Below, one piece after another: positions 19,430 to 29,471 of a stretch of DNA of 64,000 nt. Source of the DNA: Colwellia demingiae (GTDB lineage: Bacteria > Pseudomonadota > Gammaproteobacteria > Enterobacterales > Alteromonadaceae); assembly GCF_007954275.1 (NCBI RefSeq), contig NZ_VOLT01000002.1:186001-250000 (forward strand). Direction: 5' to 3'. The translations under genes and the position numbers were made by a program. Within the stretch, counting starts at the first letter, position 1, and every line of letters begins with the position of its first letter. The notes under the pieces are model-generated. The model did no database searches, was not told where the DNA came from, and was given only the letters and a program-made list of their open reading frames with translations.

Positions 19430-19743
19430 CTGATGTTGCCTTATTCTAATTAAATCAAATCAATTTAATTAAGTGTTACCAATTATCATTGAACAATAAC
19501 TATCTACAGTTTTTTAAATGAGTATGTGACTTTTTACTTACGCGCTAAGTAAATAAGACAAAGATAAATTTCGTTAATTAGTGATTTATGCCCACGTCTA
19601 AGATTTTCACGATTACCTTCCACCACAATGTTAGGGACACTGGTATTTTGATAAAAAGAGCACTCTAGTGTTTATTACAAAAGTGTTATGTTAAATTATC
19701 CTGTGACATCTGATTATTTCATTAATAGGATTAAATTCTTTGC
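19430..19743. other. intergenic gap between two diguanylate cyclase genes
   Basis: No reading frame of note. An AT-only inverted repeat, TAATTAAAT with ATTTAATTA (about 19447-19471), follows the upstream gene and might aid termination. The rest should contain the promoter of the downstream cyclase; I see no clear operator. Confidence 0.4.
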
Positions 19744-20796
19744 ATGAACAACCCCCAAATAAATAGTCTCGAAAATGAAGAACTTCAACAAGCGCATGTT
19801 GTCTCTTTATTTGCCTTGGTGGGTATGTCAATTTCTGCTGTCATGGGACTCATAGCGCTATTCAACAACAATTTCATTTTAGCTGCGAGTTTATTCTTCG
19901 CTTCTTTTGTCTATTTCCTCGGTTATTATGTTTATAAGAAATACAACAATGTAGAATTAAGCTCCGCGATTATTCTCTATTCCCTCTATTTATTAATGTT
20001 CTATCTTGTTTATTCAGGTGGTGTTGAGAATACCGGACCTTTATGGATATTTATTGTTGCCCCTGTTTCAGTATTTATTCATGGTTTAAAGCGTGGCTTG
20101 ATTGATATTGCACTATTCGTTGCAATCATAAGTACCATAATGTTTATGCCAACAGATATTATTGCTCATGCTATCTACAGCACTGAGTTTAAATTACGCT
20201 TACTCTATTCTTTTTTAACCGTTACCTTTCTGTCAGCTTTGTATGAATATTCAAGAGATAAATCTTATAAACACACCTTAGAATTAAGTAAAAAATACCA
20301 ACAACTTGCTCATTATGACCCTTTAACTCAACTTTCCAATCGTCGTGATGCGCTCTGTATTTTAAAACAAGAACAAGCGAGAATGATACGTAGCAAAGAA
20401 CCCTTGTCTATAATTATATGTGATGTAGATCATTTTAAAAAAATTAATGACCAATATGGTCACAATGCTGGCGATATAGTTTTGGTAGAGCTGGCAAAAA
20501 TATTTACCAACAATATAAGAGAACAAGATTTTGTTGCTCGCTGGGGTGGAGAAGAGTTTTTATTTATTTTGCCACAGACACTGGCTAAAAATGCCAATCT
20601 TGTTGCTGTAAAAATTAACGAAAAGTTGCAAAATAATTTAGTTGATTACGAAGGTAAAGAGATTAAAGTAACGGTTAGTATGGGTATTGAACAATTCAAT
20701 GACAATCAAAGTATTGATGAGATTATCAACAGTGCAGACAAATACTTATATCAAGCAAAGAATTCAGGCAGAAATCAAATATTTCCAAAGTTTTAA
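19744..20796 (+). CDS. membrane-bound diguanylate cyclase
   Basis: A 350-residue protein with about six membrane helices in the first 180 residues and a C-terminal GGDEF domain (about 190-350) containing RWGGEEFLFILP and the N-terminal NRRDAL / DVDHFKKINDQYGH motifs. All catalytic positions look intact. The membrane part resembles MASE-like sensor regions but I do not recognise a named type. It stands alone, in the same direction as the propeller cyclase. Confidence 0.85.
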   Translation: MNNPQINSLENEELQQAHVVSLFALVGMSISAVMGLIALFNNNFILAASLFFASFVYFLGYYVYKKYNNVELSSAIILYSLYLLMFYLVYSGGVENTGPLWIFIVAPVSVFIHGLKRGLIDIALFVAIISTIMFMPTDIIAHAIYSTEFKLRLLYSFLTVTFLSALYEYSRDKSYKHTLELSKKYQQLAHYDPLTQLSNRRDALCILKQEQARMIRSKEPLSIIICDVDHFKKINDQYGHNAGDIVLVELAKIFTNNIREQDFVARWGGEEFLFILPQTLAKNANLVAVKINEKLQNNLVDYEGKEIKVTVSMGIEQFNDNQSIDEIINSADKYLYQAKNSGRNQIFPKF

Positions 20797-20965
20797 TCTA
20801 CCGACTTATAAAAAGTCAGACTTGAGTGCAATTGTGATTCCCATCTACAACCTCTACCCCCTACCTGATTATATTATTAAAATTTACGCCTCTTGTATTC
20901 GCATCGAAGTGAATGTGAAATATCTTGCTAAACACGCCTCTCAATCTATCCTAGAGAATAAGTTA

Positions 20966-21367
20966 TCACGTAGTCGCCATACATTTTCTTAGCCAGGTAC
21001 TAGCACTAACATTATCAAGGAAAAAACGATGCTTTACGCCAGCGTCTGTATACGCTTTTTTACATATAGCCTCTGTAATTGAAGGACTATCGGCATATTG
21101 AAGATTGATGGCTACAGCGCGTACTTGAACTGCTTTTAAATAATTAGTGAAGTAGTTCATTGCTTCAGGTGTTGCGAGTGCTTCATTGCGAAGTATGACT
21201 AAGCCAGTATAGTTATTCATATTTAACTGTGGTCTTAAGGACGTTATTTGTTCTTCCATACGTTCAAAAAACTCTCTATTGCACGGCCCTGCAATATCCA
21301 CAGTAATCAGATCATTATCTACCGTTATATTGCTACTTCCGTGTGGCAAAAAAGTACGTTTTGACAT
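20966..21367 (-). CDS. hypothetical protein, possibly STAS-like fold
   Basis: A 133-residue soluble protein without signal peptide or membrane helix. I do not recognise it. Alternating strand and helix patterns (LITVDIAGPCN, TGLVILRNEALATPEAMNYF, VRAVAINLQYAD, KHRFFLDNVSASTWL) resemble the SpoIIAA/STAS-like layout, but this is a weak visual impression. It faces the cyclase gene (convergent) and lies downstream of dld on the same strand with a 189-base gap. Confidence 0.65.
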   Translation of the reverse strand: MSKRTFLPHGSSNITVDNDLITVDIAGPCNREFFERMEEQITSLRPQLNMNNYTGLVILRNEALATPEAMNYFTNYLKAVQVRAVAINLQYADSPSITEAICKKAYTDAGVKHRFFLDNVSASTWLRKCMATT

Positions 21368-21492
21368 GACGTCCTCTGAGTAAACTTCGATTGGATAGGT
21401 TTGATAGTATCAGTAATTAATTAACAATGCGCTAGTCTGAGATATCAAGCCATCTCTTCATGAAGTTTCGGTTATTCATTTCACTGTAGATG

Positions 21493-21515
21493 AGATAACC
21501 CTTATCGGGTTATCT
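21493..21515 (-). terminator. hairpin after the dld operon
   Basis: AGATAACCC and GGGTTATCT form a 9-bp perfect stem with a five-base loop, about 40 bases beyond the dld stop codon. There is no T-run, so it may be a 3'-end stabiliser or rho-dependent end rather than a classic terminator. Confidence 0.45.
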
Positions 21516-21556
21516 GCATAATGACATTAAGAACAGTAATGACTTTTCAATAAAAC

Positions 21557-24391
21557 TTAAATCGTTTTACCCGTAGTCGCTTTATCCACTAAATAAAGAA
21601 TGGATTGATAATCTATCCCTGCATGATGCGATAAACCTATTTCGCAGGTTCTGCTGTTGCTATAACCAACAGAGCAGCCTGATGGCACTTGCTCTTTCAA
21701 GGTTGCTAAAGCATTTTCATTAAGCTCAGGGGTAGTAAACCCTTTATCTCCAGCAAATCCGCAACACTGAATATGTTCTGGAATAACAACATTAGTACTG
21801 CATAACTTAGCCAGTTGCTCCATTTTATCGGTTAAACCCATACGCCTGCTACTACATGTGACATGCAGCATGATGGTATCGTTTAATGGCTTAAAAGCTA
21901 AATGTTCAGCCAAGACATCAGCAACAAAACCTACCGGTTCATAAATGGATAAATTAGCAGTGGCTGCTGTATTTTCAAGTAACATTGATTTGCATGGACT
22001 AGTATCAATTAAAATTGGATATTTACCATTTTCACTCATCTCAGTTAGCTTGGTTAACAGTGAACTTCTTTTCTGCTCAGCCTCATCAAACATACCTTTA
22101 CTATTAAATGGCATACCGCAACACTCACCAGTAAAGTCAGGGCTAATAATATCAAAACCGGCCTTAGCTAAAACAGCATAGGTCACTTCAGTTAATGAAC
22201 GTTGCTCAGTTGCATCAACCGCTTGCCCCATACTTCTGCTGGCACAACTGGGTATATAGACTACCTTGGGTTTAGCACTATTACTGCCTGAGATCGTTTT
22301 GGGTTGATAGCTAGCCTTATTTGGCAGGTACTTACTCCATAGTGGAATATTATTCGCTGATAGTTTACGTACAGTGCCCGTTAGTCCGCCCATCACTTTA
22401 TTACCAATTAGACGTTGACTAAAGCCTGCAATAGCTAAAGAAACCCGCGTCATTTTTTCTATGGTAGCAAAGTTATTAGCCAGTTTTTTCGAGACCCCTT
22501 GGTATTTAGTATTCCTAACGTTACGAAGATCACGGATAAGGTCACCGGTGTTAATACCAACAGGGCAACGATCCGCACACAAACCTGTTGCTGCACAGGT
22601 ATCTATACCTAAATAATCGAAGTCTTTTTCAAGTTCACTTAACAATTGAGGATTATCACCTGAGGCTGTTAAACGGCTAATTTCACGATAAGTGGTAATA
22701 CGTTGCCTTGGTGTTAGACTCAATCCTTTTGAAGGACATACTGGCTCACAAAATCCACATTCAATACATTTATCGACAATGTCATTTGCTGCTGGTAGGT
22801 TTTTTAAGTTTTTAATGTGAGCCAATGGATCATCATTAATAATAACGCCTGGGTTGAGTAAATTACTTGGATCAAATAAGGCTTTTATTTGTTGCATCAA
22901 AGCAAAGCCTTTATCACCCCATTCTAATTCAATGAACGGCGCCATGTTTCGCCCAGTGCCATGTTCAGCTTTCAATGAACCTTGGTAATCTACCGCCACC
23001 AACTGACAAACATCATCCATAAAAGATTGATAGCGGTCTACTTCTGCCTGCGTTGAGAAATCCTGTGTGAAAACAAAATGCAGATTACCATCAAGAGCAT
23101 GGCCAAAAATAATGGCTTCATCATAATGATATTTTTCAAAAAGTCCCTGTAGCTTATCAACCGCATCAGCAAGTTTTTCAACAGGAAAAGCAACATCTTC
23201 AATGATAACGGTAGTACCTGTTTCACGTACAGCACCAACGGCAGGAAACGTACCTTTTCGAATAGCCCACAATTGTGAGTATTCACTTGCAACATCGGTG
23301 AACTTGATTACATTGGTTTGTTCAAAGTCGCTTAATAAGCTTTCTAAGTCAGTAATTTGCTCAGTTAATAATTGTTGATTTGCAGCGCGCGTTTCAATCA
23401 GTAGTGCGCCAACATCTTTATCGAGTGTTTTGATGAATTCAGGTAAACCCTTCATCTCACTAACTGAGGCTAACGACCTTCTGTCCATTAATTCAACTGC
23501 GGAAACATTCGCATCAGCTAAAGCGCTTACTGCTGAACAAGTTGTCTGCATATCAGGAAAGAATACTATCGATGACGCACGGTATTTATGTTCAATTACC
23601 GTGTTATAGGTGATTGAAGAAATAAAACCTAAAGTGCCTTCTGAGCCAATCATCAAATGCGCAAGAATATCAATAGGATCCTCAAAATCAACCAAGGCGT
23701 TAATGGCATAACCTGTGGTATTTTTTAAGCGATACTTATGCTTAATTAACTTACTTAATTTTTCATTACAACGGGTTTGAACAGCCAATGTATTTAGACG
23801 ATCTAAGAGTGGTACATGACTTTTTTTAAACGCTGAAATACTCGCCTCATCAGCGGTATCAAGTACACTACCGTCATGTAAAACCAGTCGAATATTATCA
23901 AGCGTATGGTAACTATTTTGCGCGACACCACAACACATACCACTGGCATTATTAGCGGCAATACCTGCGACTTTACAAGTATTAATAGAAGCGGGATCTG
24001 GACCTATTTTTCGCCCATAAGGTAATAAATATTGATTCGCATCAGCCCCTATAACACCAGGACCTAGTTTTATTTTTAGGCCGAGATCTAATATCTCATG
24101 GTCCCGCCAATTATTGGTGAGCATAATTAAAATTGAGTCAGATTGGGCCTGCCCCGAAAGGCTAGTACCTGCAGCTCTAAATGTTACCGGCAATTTTGCT
24201 TGTGCCGCAGCTTTAATGACCCTTACCACTTCAGATTCGTTATCTAAAATAAGTACTAATTGCGGTATTAAGCGATAAAAACTTGCATCAACACCATATG
24301 CCAAACGCCGAGTATAGTCCGTAATAACACATTTTTTAGGAAGAAATTCAGCGACTTGCTCTGCAAAAAATTGATAGTGCTCAGATAACAT
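21557..24391 (-). CDS. dld: FAD/Fe-S D-lactate dehydrogenase, Dld-II type
   Basis: A 944-residue fusion: an FAD-binding type 4 domain (about residues 40-260, with PVTFRAAGTSLSGQ), an FAD-oxidase C-terminal domain ending near LFDPSNLLNPG (about 510), two 4Fe-4S motifs (CIECGFCEPVCP and CAATGLCADRCPVG), and paired CCG domains (CCGMPFNSKG, CCGFAGDKGF). This architecture is that of the Shewanella quinone-linked D-lactate dehydrogenase Dld-II. It is the last gene of the lactate operon, following lldEFG, which handle L-lactate. A 71-bp repeat sits immediately upstream and may affect its expression. Confidence 0.88.
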   Translation of the reverse strand: MLSEHYQFFAEQVAEFLPKKCVITDYTRRLAYGVDASFYRLIPQLVLILDNESEVVRVIKAAAQAKLPVTFRAAGTSLSGQAQSDSILIMLTNNWRDHEILDLGLKIKLGPGVIGADANQYLLPYGRKIGPDPASINTCKVAGIAANNASGMCCGVAQNSYHTLDNIRLVLHDGSVLDTADEASISAFKKSHVPLLDRLNTLAVQTRCNEKLSKLIKHKYRLKNTTGYAINALVDFEDPIDILAHLMIGSEGTLGFISSITYNTVIEHKYRASSIVFFPDMQTTCSAVSALADANVSAVELMDRRSLASVSEMKGLPEFIKTLDKDVGALLIETRAANQQLLTEQITDLESLLSDFEQTNVIKFTDVASEYSQLWAIRKGTFPAVGAVRETGTTVIIEDVAFPVEKLADAVDKLQGLFEKYHYDEAIIFGHALDGNLHFVFTQDFSTQAEVDRYQSFMDDVCQLVAVDYQGSLKAEHGTGRNMAPFIELEWGDKGFALMQQIKALFDPSNLLNPGVIINDDPLAHIKNLKNLPAANDIVDKCIECGFCEPVCPSKGLSLTPRQRITTYREISRLTASGDNPQLLSELEKDFDYLGIDTCAATGLCADRCPVGINTGDLIRDLRNVRNTKYQGVSKKLANNFATIEKMTRVSLAIAGFSQRLIGNKVMGGLTGTVRKLSANNIPLWSKYLPNKASYQPKTISGSNSAKPKVVYIPSCASRSMGQAVDATEQRSLTEVTYAVLAKAGFDIISPDFTGECCGMPFNSKGMFDEAEQKRSSLLTKLTEMSENGKYPILIDTSPCKSMLLENTAATANLSIYEPVGFVADVLAEHLAFKPLNDTIMLHVTCSSRRMGLTDKMEQLAKLCSTNVVIPEHIQCCGFAGDKGFTTPELNENALATLKEQVPSGCSVGYSNSRTCEIGLSHHAGIDYQSILYLVDKATTGKTI

Positions 24392-24420
24392 AATGCCCTC
24401 TAACTTAGTTCTTTAATGTT

Positions 24421-24491
24421 TATACCCGCTCCACTTGATTATGATTCGCTCAGGTTTCCTGAAACGAGCATCTTCAAGTGGAGCGGGTATA
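24421..24491. mobile_element. short form of the MITE-like repeat, copy D (71 bp)
   Basis: Only the two inverted ends remain, starting TATACCCGCTCCACTTGATT and ending AAGTGGAGCGGGTATA, with almost no interior. It could fold into a long hairpin. It occupies most of the lldG-dld gap, 6 bases from the lldG stop and 29 bases upstream of the dld ATG. Confidence 0.85.
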
Positions 24492-24497
24492 AAGTGC

Positions 24498-25184
24498 TTA
24501 AATATTTAATAATAAAACAATCAATGCTTTCGGGCCGTGAGCACCATAAGCCAAAGTTTGTTGAATATCAGCTGTTTTCGATGGTCCTGAAATCAACACT
24601 ACATTAGTGGGTAATTTATCTTGCCATTGCTGCGCCGTTATTAAACTAGCAAAGTCTGCATATAAATTATTGGCATCGACAATAACAAAGTGCACTGGCG
24701 GTACTAGCGATAAGCTTCTTGGCTCATTCTCATCTGGCCATAAAACAATGGAGCCTGTTGCTGCAATTGAACAGCGCGAGCTTGATAAAGCCGCAGGACA
24801 TTCATTAAAAAGCATTTCTTTATTATTATCAATTGAAAAATCATAGACTTGTGACTCTATCTTGTTATCTAATCCATTAATAACTTCACGGTGAGCATCA
24901 TTTTCACCATAAAGTAATTTAGTGATATTTAACGCCGCAAGTTGCTCACTGATAACCTCTGCCATATTATCTTTAGTTGTTTTGATCACTTGCGCATGAT
25001 TTTTCTCAAGTTCAGAAATAAACTGAGCTAGGTTTTCTTCACGACTAAATTCAGGATAATCATAAGGAATTTCTTTGGGTAATTTATCATAATCTGCACC
25101 GTTGACCTCCGCTTTTAATTTAGCAAGAATATTGCCACGCGCGGTATTACTAACTGCTTTGATGTCTGCTTTTGTATTTGTCAT
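24498..25184 (-). CDS. lldG: L-lactate utilization protein, LutC/LldG
   Basis: A LutC/YkgG-family protein of about 228 residues. An upstream ATG at 25202 lies inside lldF and lacks a ribosome site, whereas the ATG at 25184 has GAGG eight bases ahead, so I choose the latter. Signature-like parts are ATGSIVLWPDENEPRSLSLVPP and PSKTADIQQTLAYGAHGPK. With LldE and LldF it forms the non-flavin iron-sulfur L-lactate dehydrogenase complex. Confidence 0.9.
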   Translation of the reverse strand: MTNTKADIKAVSNTARGNILAKLKAEVNGADYDKLPKEIPYDYPEFSREENLAQFISELEKNHAQVIKTTKDNMAEVISEQLAALNITKLLYGENDAHREVINGLDNKIESQVYDFSIDNNKEMLFNECPAALSSSRCSIAATGSIVLWPDENEPRSLSLVPPVHFVIVDANNLYADFASLITAQQWQDKLPTNVVLISGPSKTADIQQTLAYGAHGPKALIVLLLNI

Positions 25185-25188
25185 AAGA

Positions 25189-26652
25189 TTAACCTCGGCC
25201 ATGCTGTGATTGCTTGGATTTTATACGCTCATGTAACGTTGCTGCTGCCGGTTTAGGTGCCGTTCTAACACTAGTCCAACCGCCAAGTTTCTTGGGCATC
25301 AAAAAGCGAAAGCGTGTTAATCCCCACATTGATAAAGCATACAATTTTGGTGACTTATGCACTTGTGCCCATACTTTCCAGATAAGCGCTTCCACGTTAT
25401 TACGGCCTGCACCCTGCCCTTTCATCACCTCAGGTTGCTGAGATTTAGGCTTTACGCTTTCTTGGCGCAAACGTAATAATATTTTAGGGATAGGAATTTT
25501 AACCGGACATACTTCACCGCAAGCGCCACATAAGGTTGATGCGGTTGGCAAATTACTCGTCGCATCAAGCCCTAACATATGCGGTGAAATCATTTTACCA
25601 ATAGGACCAGGGTAAACGGTTCCGTAAGCATGACCGCCTATACGGGTATACACTGGGCAATGATTCATACAGGCACCACAACGAATGCACTGCAAGGTTT
25701 GTCTTAATTCTTCATCCGCGAAAGCTTGACTACGACCATTATCAAGTAAAACTAAATGCACTTCTTGAGGACCATCTTTTTCACCTGGCTTTCGAGGTGA
25801 ATTGATCATATTAAAATAGGTTGAAATAGCTTGTCCGGTAGCGCTTCGTGTTAACAAACTTAACAGCGGTGGTACGTCAGCCAAGTGTTCTATCACTTTT
25901 TCTATACCGGTTATCGCAATATGCAAATCAGGTATGGTGGTACACATACGACCATTACCTTCATTTTCCACTAAACACAGTGTGCCCGTTTCCGCTACAG
26001 CAAAGTTAACACCTGAGATGCCAACATCAGCCTGACAAAATTTGTCTCTTAGTACTGTTCTGCCTTGTTGAATTAAGGTGTCAACGTCGGTGCTGTACTC
26101 AAACCCCTCAATATTATCAGCAAATAATTTAGCCACTTGTTTCTTGTTTTGATGGATTGCTGGCATGATGATATGAGACGGATGCTCTTTGGCCAATTGC
26201 ACAATGTATTCGCCCATATCTGACTCAAGACATTCTACATTTCGTTCTTCTAGGTAGTCGTTTAGTGCCGTTTCTTCTGACACCATAGATTTACCTTTAA
26301 CGACTGATTTACCCTTTTTTTGGGCAATAAGCTGAGCAATAATTTCATTTGCTTCAGTAATCGTTTCAGCCCAATGCACCTTGATGCCATTTTTTTCAAG
26401 GTTACCTTCTAACTGTTCAAGTAAGTGCGGTAACTTCGCTAAACAACGTTGCTTAATTAATTTGCACTGTTCGCGTAATACTTCAAGTTCGTCTTCTGAT
26501 GAAAAAGCGCCTTTACGCTTATCCATCAAATAATCCATCGCACCTCTAAAGTTAGATCTTAGCTCTTCATTGCCGAGGTCACGTGTAACGTTTGCACGAA
26601 AGGCTTTTGCAGAGGCTGCATATTTACTTTCTTCTTCGATAATATGTTTCAT
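25189..26652 (-). CDS. lldF: L-lactate utilization iron-sulfur protein, LutB/LldF
   Basis: A 487-residue LutB-family protein. An N-terminal LUD domain contains KSMVSEETALNDYLEE and GTLCLVENEGNGRMC; two ferredoxin-type clusters follow (CIRCGACMNHCPVY and CGACGEVCPVKIP, about residues 320-395). It carries electrons in the LldEFG L-lactate dehydrogenase complex. Its start overlaps the lldE stop by four bases (ATGA). Confidence 0.92.
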   Translation of the reverse strand: MKHIIEEESKYAASAKAFRANVTRDLGNEELRSNFRGAMDYLMDKRKGAFSSEDELEVLREQCKLIKQRCLAKLPHLLEQLEGNLEKNGIKVHWAETITEANEIIAQLIAQKKGKSVVKGKSMVSEETALNDYLEERNVECLESDMGEYIVQLAKEHPSHIIMPAIHQNKKQVAKLFADNIEGFEYSTDVDTLIQQGRTVLRDKFCQADVGISGVNFAVAETGTLCLVENEGNGRMCTTIPDLHIAITGIEKVIEHLADVPPLLSLLTRSATGQAISTYFNMINSPRKPGEKDGPQEVHLVLLDNGRSQAFADEELRQTLQCIRCGACMNHCPVYTRIGGHAYGTVYPGPIGKMISPHMLGLDATSNLPTASTLCGACGEVCPVKIPIPKILLRLRQESVKPKSQQPEVMKGQGAGRNNVEALIWKVWAQVHKSPKLYALSMWGLTRFRFLMPKKLGGWTSVRTAPKPAAATLHERIKSKQSQHGRG

Positions 26653-27434
26653 AGTGACCCCTTAGACGAATTACCTTTTATACGATTAAGTAAGTAACTC
26701 GCAATATGTTCACCACGTAAGGACTGCTTTTGGTAATCAAGTGCGCCATTTATATTCATCATGCAACCATGATCAGCACTGACATACCTAACGACATCAG
26801 TTGCCACAAGGTGCTTACTTTTATCAGCTACCATGGCGGCAGATATATCCGCATGCTTAACCGCGAAAGTGCCACCAAAACCACAGCATTCACTTTCGTA
26901 ATCATGTATGACTAACTCAACGTTCGCTAGTTGAGAGATCAACTTATTACCGGTAATGTGCACGCCCATTTCTCTTCTGGCAGCACAAGAAGTATGTAAC
27001 GCAACGCGTTCTTTTGGCCCTTGGTCAATAGGTTTTAAGCGCAGTACATGCACCAAAAACTCTGTAAATTCAAAAACACGCTGACAAAAATTATTGATTT
27101 CAGGATCATCGCCAAGCAAATCAAGGTAGTGATGACGCATCATGCCACCGCAAGATCCCGACACTACAACGACAGGAATATCCAGAGGGAATTGTTTCAC
27201 TTGTGACAGGGCTACCGCTTTGGCTTCATCTTTATAACCAGAGTTATAGGCTGGTTGGCCACAGCAACTTTGCCCTTGTGGGTAAATTACCTCAATGCCT
27301 TCACGTTCAAGTAACTCAATAGCATCCATGCCCGTATCTGGAAAAAAACTATCAACGATACAAGTACCAAATAAATAAACCTGCTTAGGCTTTTTAGGAT
27401 AGTCACGAAGATGCTGAGTGTTAAGTTGTTGCAT
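26649..27434 (-). CDS. lldE: L-lactate utilization protein, LutA/LldE
   Basis: A 261-residue protein with two CCG domains (QSCCGQPAYNSGY and ECCGFGGTFAVKH), typical of LutA/LldE and of heterodisulfide-reductase-like subunits. First of the three genes for the L-lactate dehydrogenase complex; the ATGA overlap with lldF implies coupled translation. Confidence 0.92.
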   Translation of the reverse strand: MQQLNTQHLRDYPKKPKQVYLFGTCIVDSFFPDTGMDAIELLEREGIEVIYPQGQSCCGQPAYNSGYKDEAKAVALSQVKQFPLDIPVVVVSGSCGGMMRHHYLDLLGDDPEINNFCQRVFEFTEFLVHVLRLKPIDQGPKERVALHTSCAARREMGVHITGNKLISQLANVELVIHDYESECCGFGGTFAVKHADISAAMVADKSKHLVATDVVRYVSADHGCMMNINGALDYQKQSLRGEHIASYLLNRIKGNSSKGSL

Positions 27435-27566
27435 AGATTGCTCTCTATTAGTGTAATACCAATCGAACTAATTTATTGATCCGTTTGGTATAAATTACAG
27501 TTTCAAAAAATAGCATTAATCAATCATTTCAAAACTGTTGAGTATTAATAGCCAAAGTAGTGTGTA

Positions 27567-27611
27567 AACTTGCAAACCCTGAATAATTTAGGACAAACCT
27601 GGCTGCAAGTT
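27567..27611. repeat. inverted repeat in the lldP-lldE gap
   Basis: AACTTGCA and TGCAAGTT are exact inverted copies 29 bases apart; a second imperfect pair around ATACCAA/TTTGGTAT lies at about 27464-27493. These may slow transcription or separate permease from enzyme expression. The 215-base gap holds no gene. Confidence 0.35.
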
Positions 27612-27649
27612 TTTATCGGCTTTTGATAGTTATTTAATTAGCCCATTAC

Positions 27650-29344
27650 TTAGCCGAGTAAAGGATCACTAAGGTTAAATACGTTGATAGCAATAAGCCC
27701 TATGACACCGACAGCTACCACATAATAAATAGTTGGTAATATGGTTTTGCGCAATGTTCTTCCTTCTTGCCCTAATAAACCAACAGTCGCCGAAGCTGCT
27801 ACCACATTATGAATTGCTATCATGTTACCTGCAGCAGCTCCGATGGCTTGTAAAGCTACCAGTAAGGCACCTGAAACAGAGAGTGCATTAGCAACTTCAA
27901 ACTGAAACTGACTTAACATCATATTACTCACAGTATTTGAACCCGCAATAAAAGCACCGAGAGCACCAATACTAGGCGCAAATAATGGATATAGATTGCC
28001 AAACGTTTGCGCAACAAAACTTGCCATAGCAACAGGCATCGCGGCTAAGTCAGCGCCATTAACGCCAGAGTTAATCAAAATGCGTACCATAGGGATAGTA
28101 AATATAAGCACAAAACCTGCACCTACTAGGGTAGTCGTTGACTGTTTAGCAGCATCTACTACTTGTTTAAATTTCATCTGATGTAAGAATAACGTCAGTA
28201 TACAAACAAAAAACAAAATACCACCAGGTAGGTATAAAGGCTGAACACTTGCGCTAATACCTACTTCACCAAGAATATTACTAAAACCAAATGAAAGGCT
28301 CTTTAATAAAGCTTTAAACTCAGTTGAAACTCGGCTAAGTACAAGGATTATTGCAACCAATAAATACGGTAACCAAGCTCTGGTTAAAGACATTGATTTT
28401 TTAGCTTGGTTGTTATCTTGTTTAAATGATATTTTTCCTAACCAGTGAGCAGGCCACTGTTCTTTCGGTGCGAAATCCCATGCTTTCTTTGGCATAAGAA
28501 ATCCACGTTTTGCTAATGGAACAACAATAGCCATACCGACCAATGCGCCAATAAGTGAAGGAAATTCAGGACCAAGAAAAACACCAGTTAATGCGTAAGG
28601 GACGGTAAAAGCTAAGCCAGCAAAGATTGCAAAAGGAGCTATTTCGAAGCCTTCTTTCCAGCTTTTATTCTGACCAAAGAATCGCGTCAACATCACCACC
28701 ATGAAAAGTGGCATTAACGTACCTACAATGGCATGCCCGATGGCAACCTCTGAGGTAATTAATCGTAAAAATTGCTCCCAACTACTGCCATTAGCAATTA
28801 ACTGCTCAGTAAGATTACTCTTATCTAAGCCGCTGCTGACACCGATAATAATGGGTGTACCTACCGCGCCAAATGACACCGGTGTTGATTGAATCATCAT
28901 ACCAATCATCACCGCCGATACTGCAGGGAATCCGATAGCCACCAGTAAAGGTGCTGCAATTGCCGCAGGAGTACCAAAACCTGATGCGCCTTCAATAAAG
29001 CAACCAAAGAGCCAAGCAATAATAATTGCCTGCACCCTACGATCTGGGCTGATATTAGTAAAACCCGCCCTTATACGTAGAATGGCTCCTGAGTGCTGTA
29101 AGGTATTGAGTAACATTATGGCGCCAAAAATGATCCACAAAACAGCAATGGTGATCATTAATCCTTGAATGGAACTGGCAACGATTCGATTAAAGCTCAT
29201 TTCCCAGGCAAAAAAGGCTATAGCTGCTGTTACGGTGTAAACAACAGGCATAGCCTTTTTTGCTGGCCAATGAAGCCCTATAAGTAATATTGCCGACAGT
29301 GCAATCGGCATAAACGCGAGTAAAGCTTGTAGTGTAATTGACAT
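27650..29344 (-). CDS. lldP: L-lactate permease family transporter
   Basis: A 564-residue inner-membrane protein with about a dozen hydrophobic segments and the LctP-family motif [19 protein letters not shown] (about residues 110-130). It imports lactate with protons. It heads the operon lldP-lldE-lldF-lldG-dld and is divergent from a LysR regulator. GAGG lies 7 bases ahead of the ATG, and a small stem (CCTACT/AGTAGG, 29358-29378) lies just upstream in the leader. Confidence 0.92.
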   Translation of the reverse strand: MSITLQALLAFMPIALSAILLIGLHWPAKKAMPVVYTVTAAIAFFAWEMSFNRIVASSIQGLMITIAVLWIIFGAIMLLNTLQHSGAILRIRAGFTNISPDRRVQAIIIAWLFGCFIEGASGFGTPAAIAAPLLVAIGFPAVSAVMIGMMIQSTPVSFGAVGTPIIIGVSSGLDKSNLTEQLIANGSSWEQFLRLITSEVAIGHAIVGTLMPLFMVVMLTRFFGQNKSWKEGFEIAPFAIFAGLAFTVPYALTGVFLGPEFPSLIGALVGMAIVVPLAKRGFLMPKKAWDFAPKEQWPAHWLGKISFKQDNNQAKKSMSLTRAWLPYLLVAIILVLSRVSTEFKALLKSLSFGFSNILGEVGISASVQPLYLPGGILFFVCILTLFLHQMKFKQVVDAAKQSTTTLVGAGFVLIFTIPMVRILINSGVNGADLAAMPVAMASFVAQTFGNLYPLFAPSIGALGAFIAGSNTVSNMMLSQFQFEVANALSVSGALLVALQAIGAAAGNMIAIHNVVAASATVGLLGQEGRTLRKTILPTIYYVVAVGVIGLIAINVFNLSDPLLG

Positions 29345-29471
29345 ATTTTATCCTCGCCCTACTTTCATTTTCAGTAGGTGCTTTGTTATAGTTTTATTCA
29401 ATCTAACCCTAACGACATTATTTATGAATAGGGCTATAATGAATTCATTATTAACTAAAAGAGTGTAATAG

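Noticed and set aside
20687-20992. Plus-strand frame overlapping the end of the second cyclase
   Set aside because: It overlaps the cyclase C-terminus in another frame, has no ribosome site and no recognisable protein features.
25185-25202. Upstream ATG for lldG
   Set aside because: It lies within the lldF end without a ribosome site; the ATG at 25184 has GAGG at good distance.
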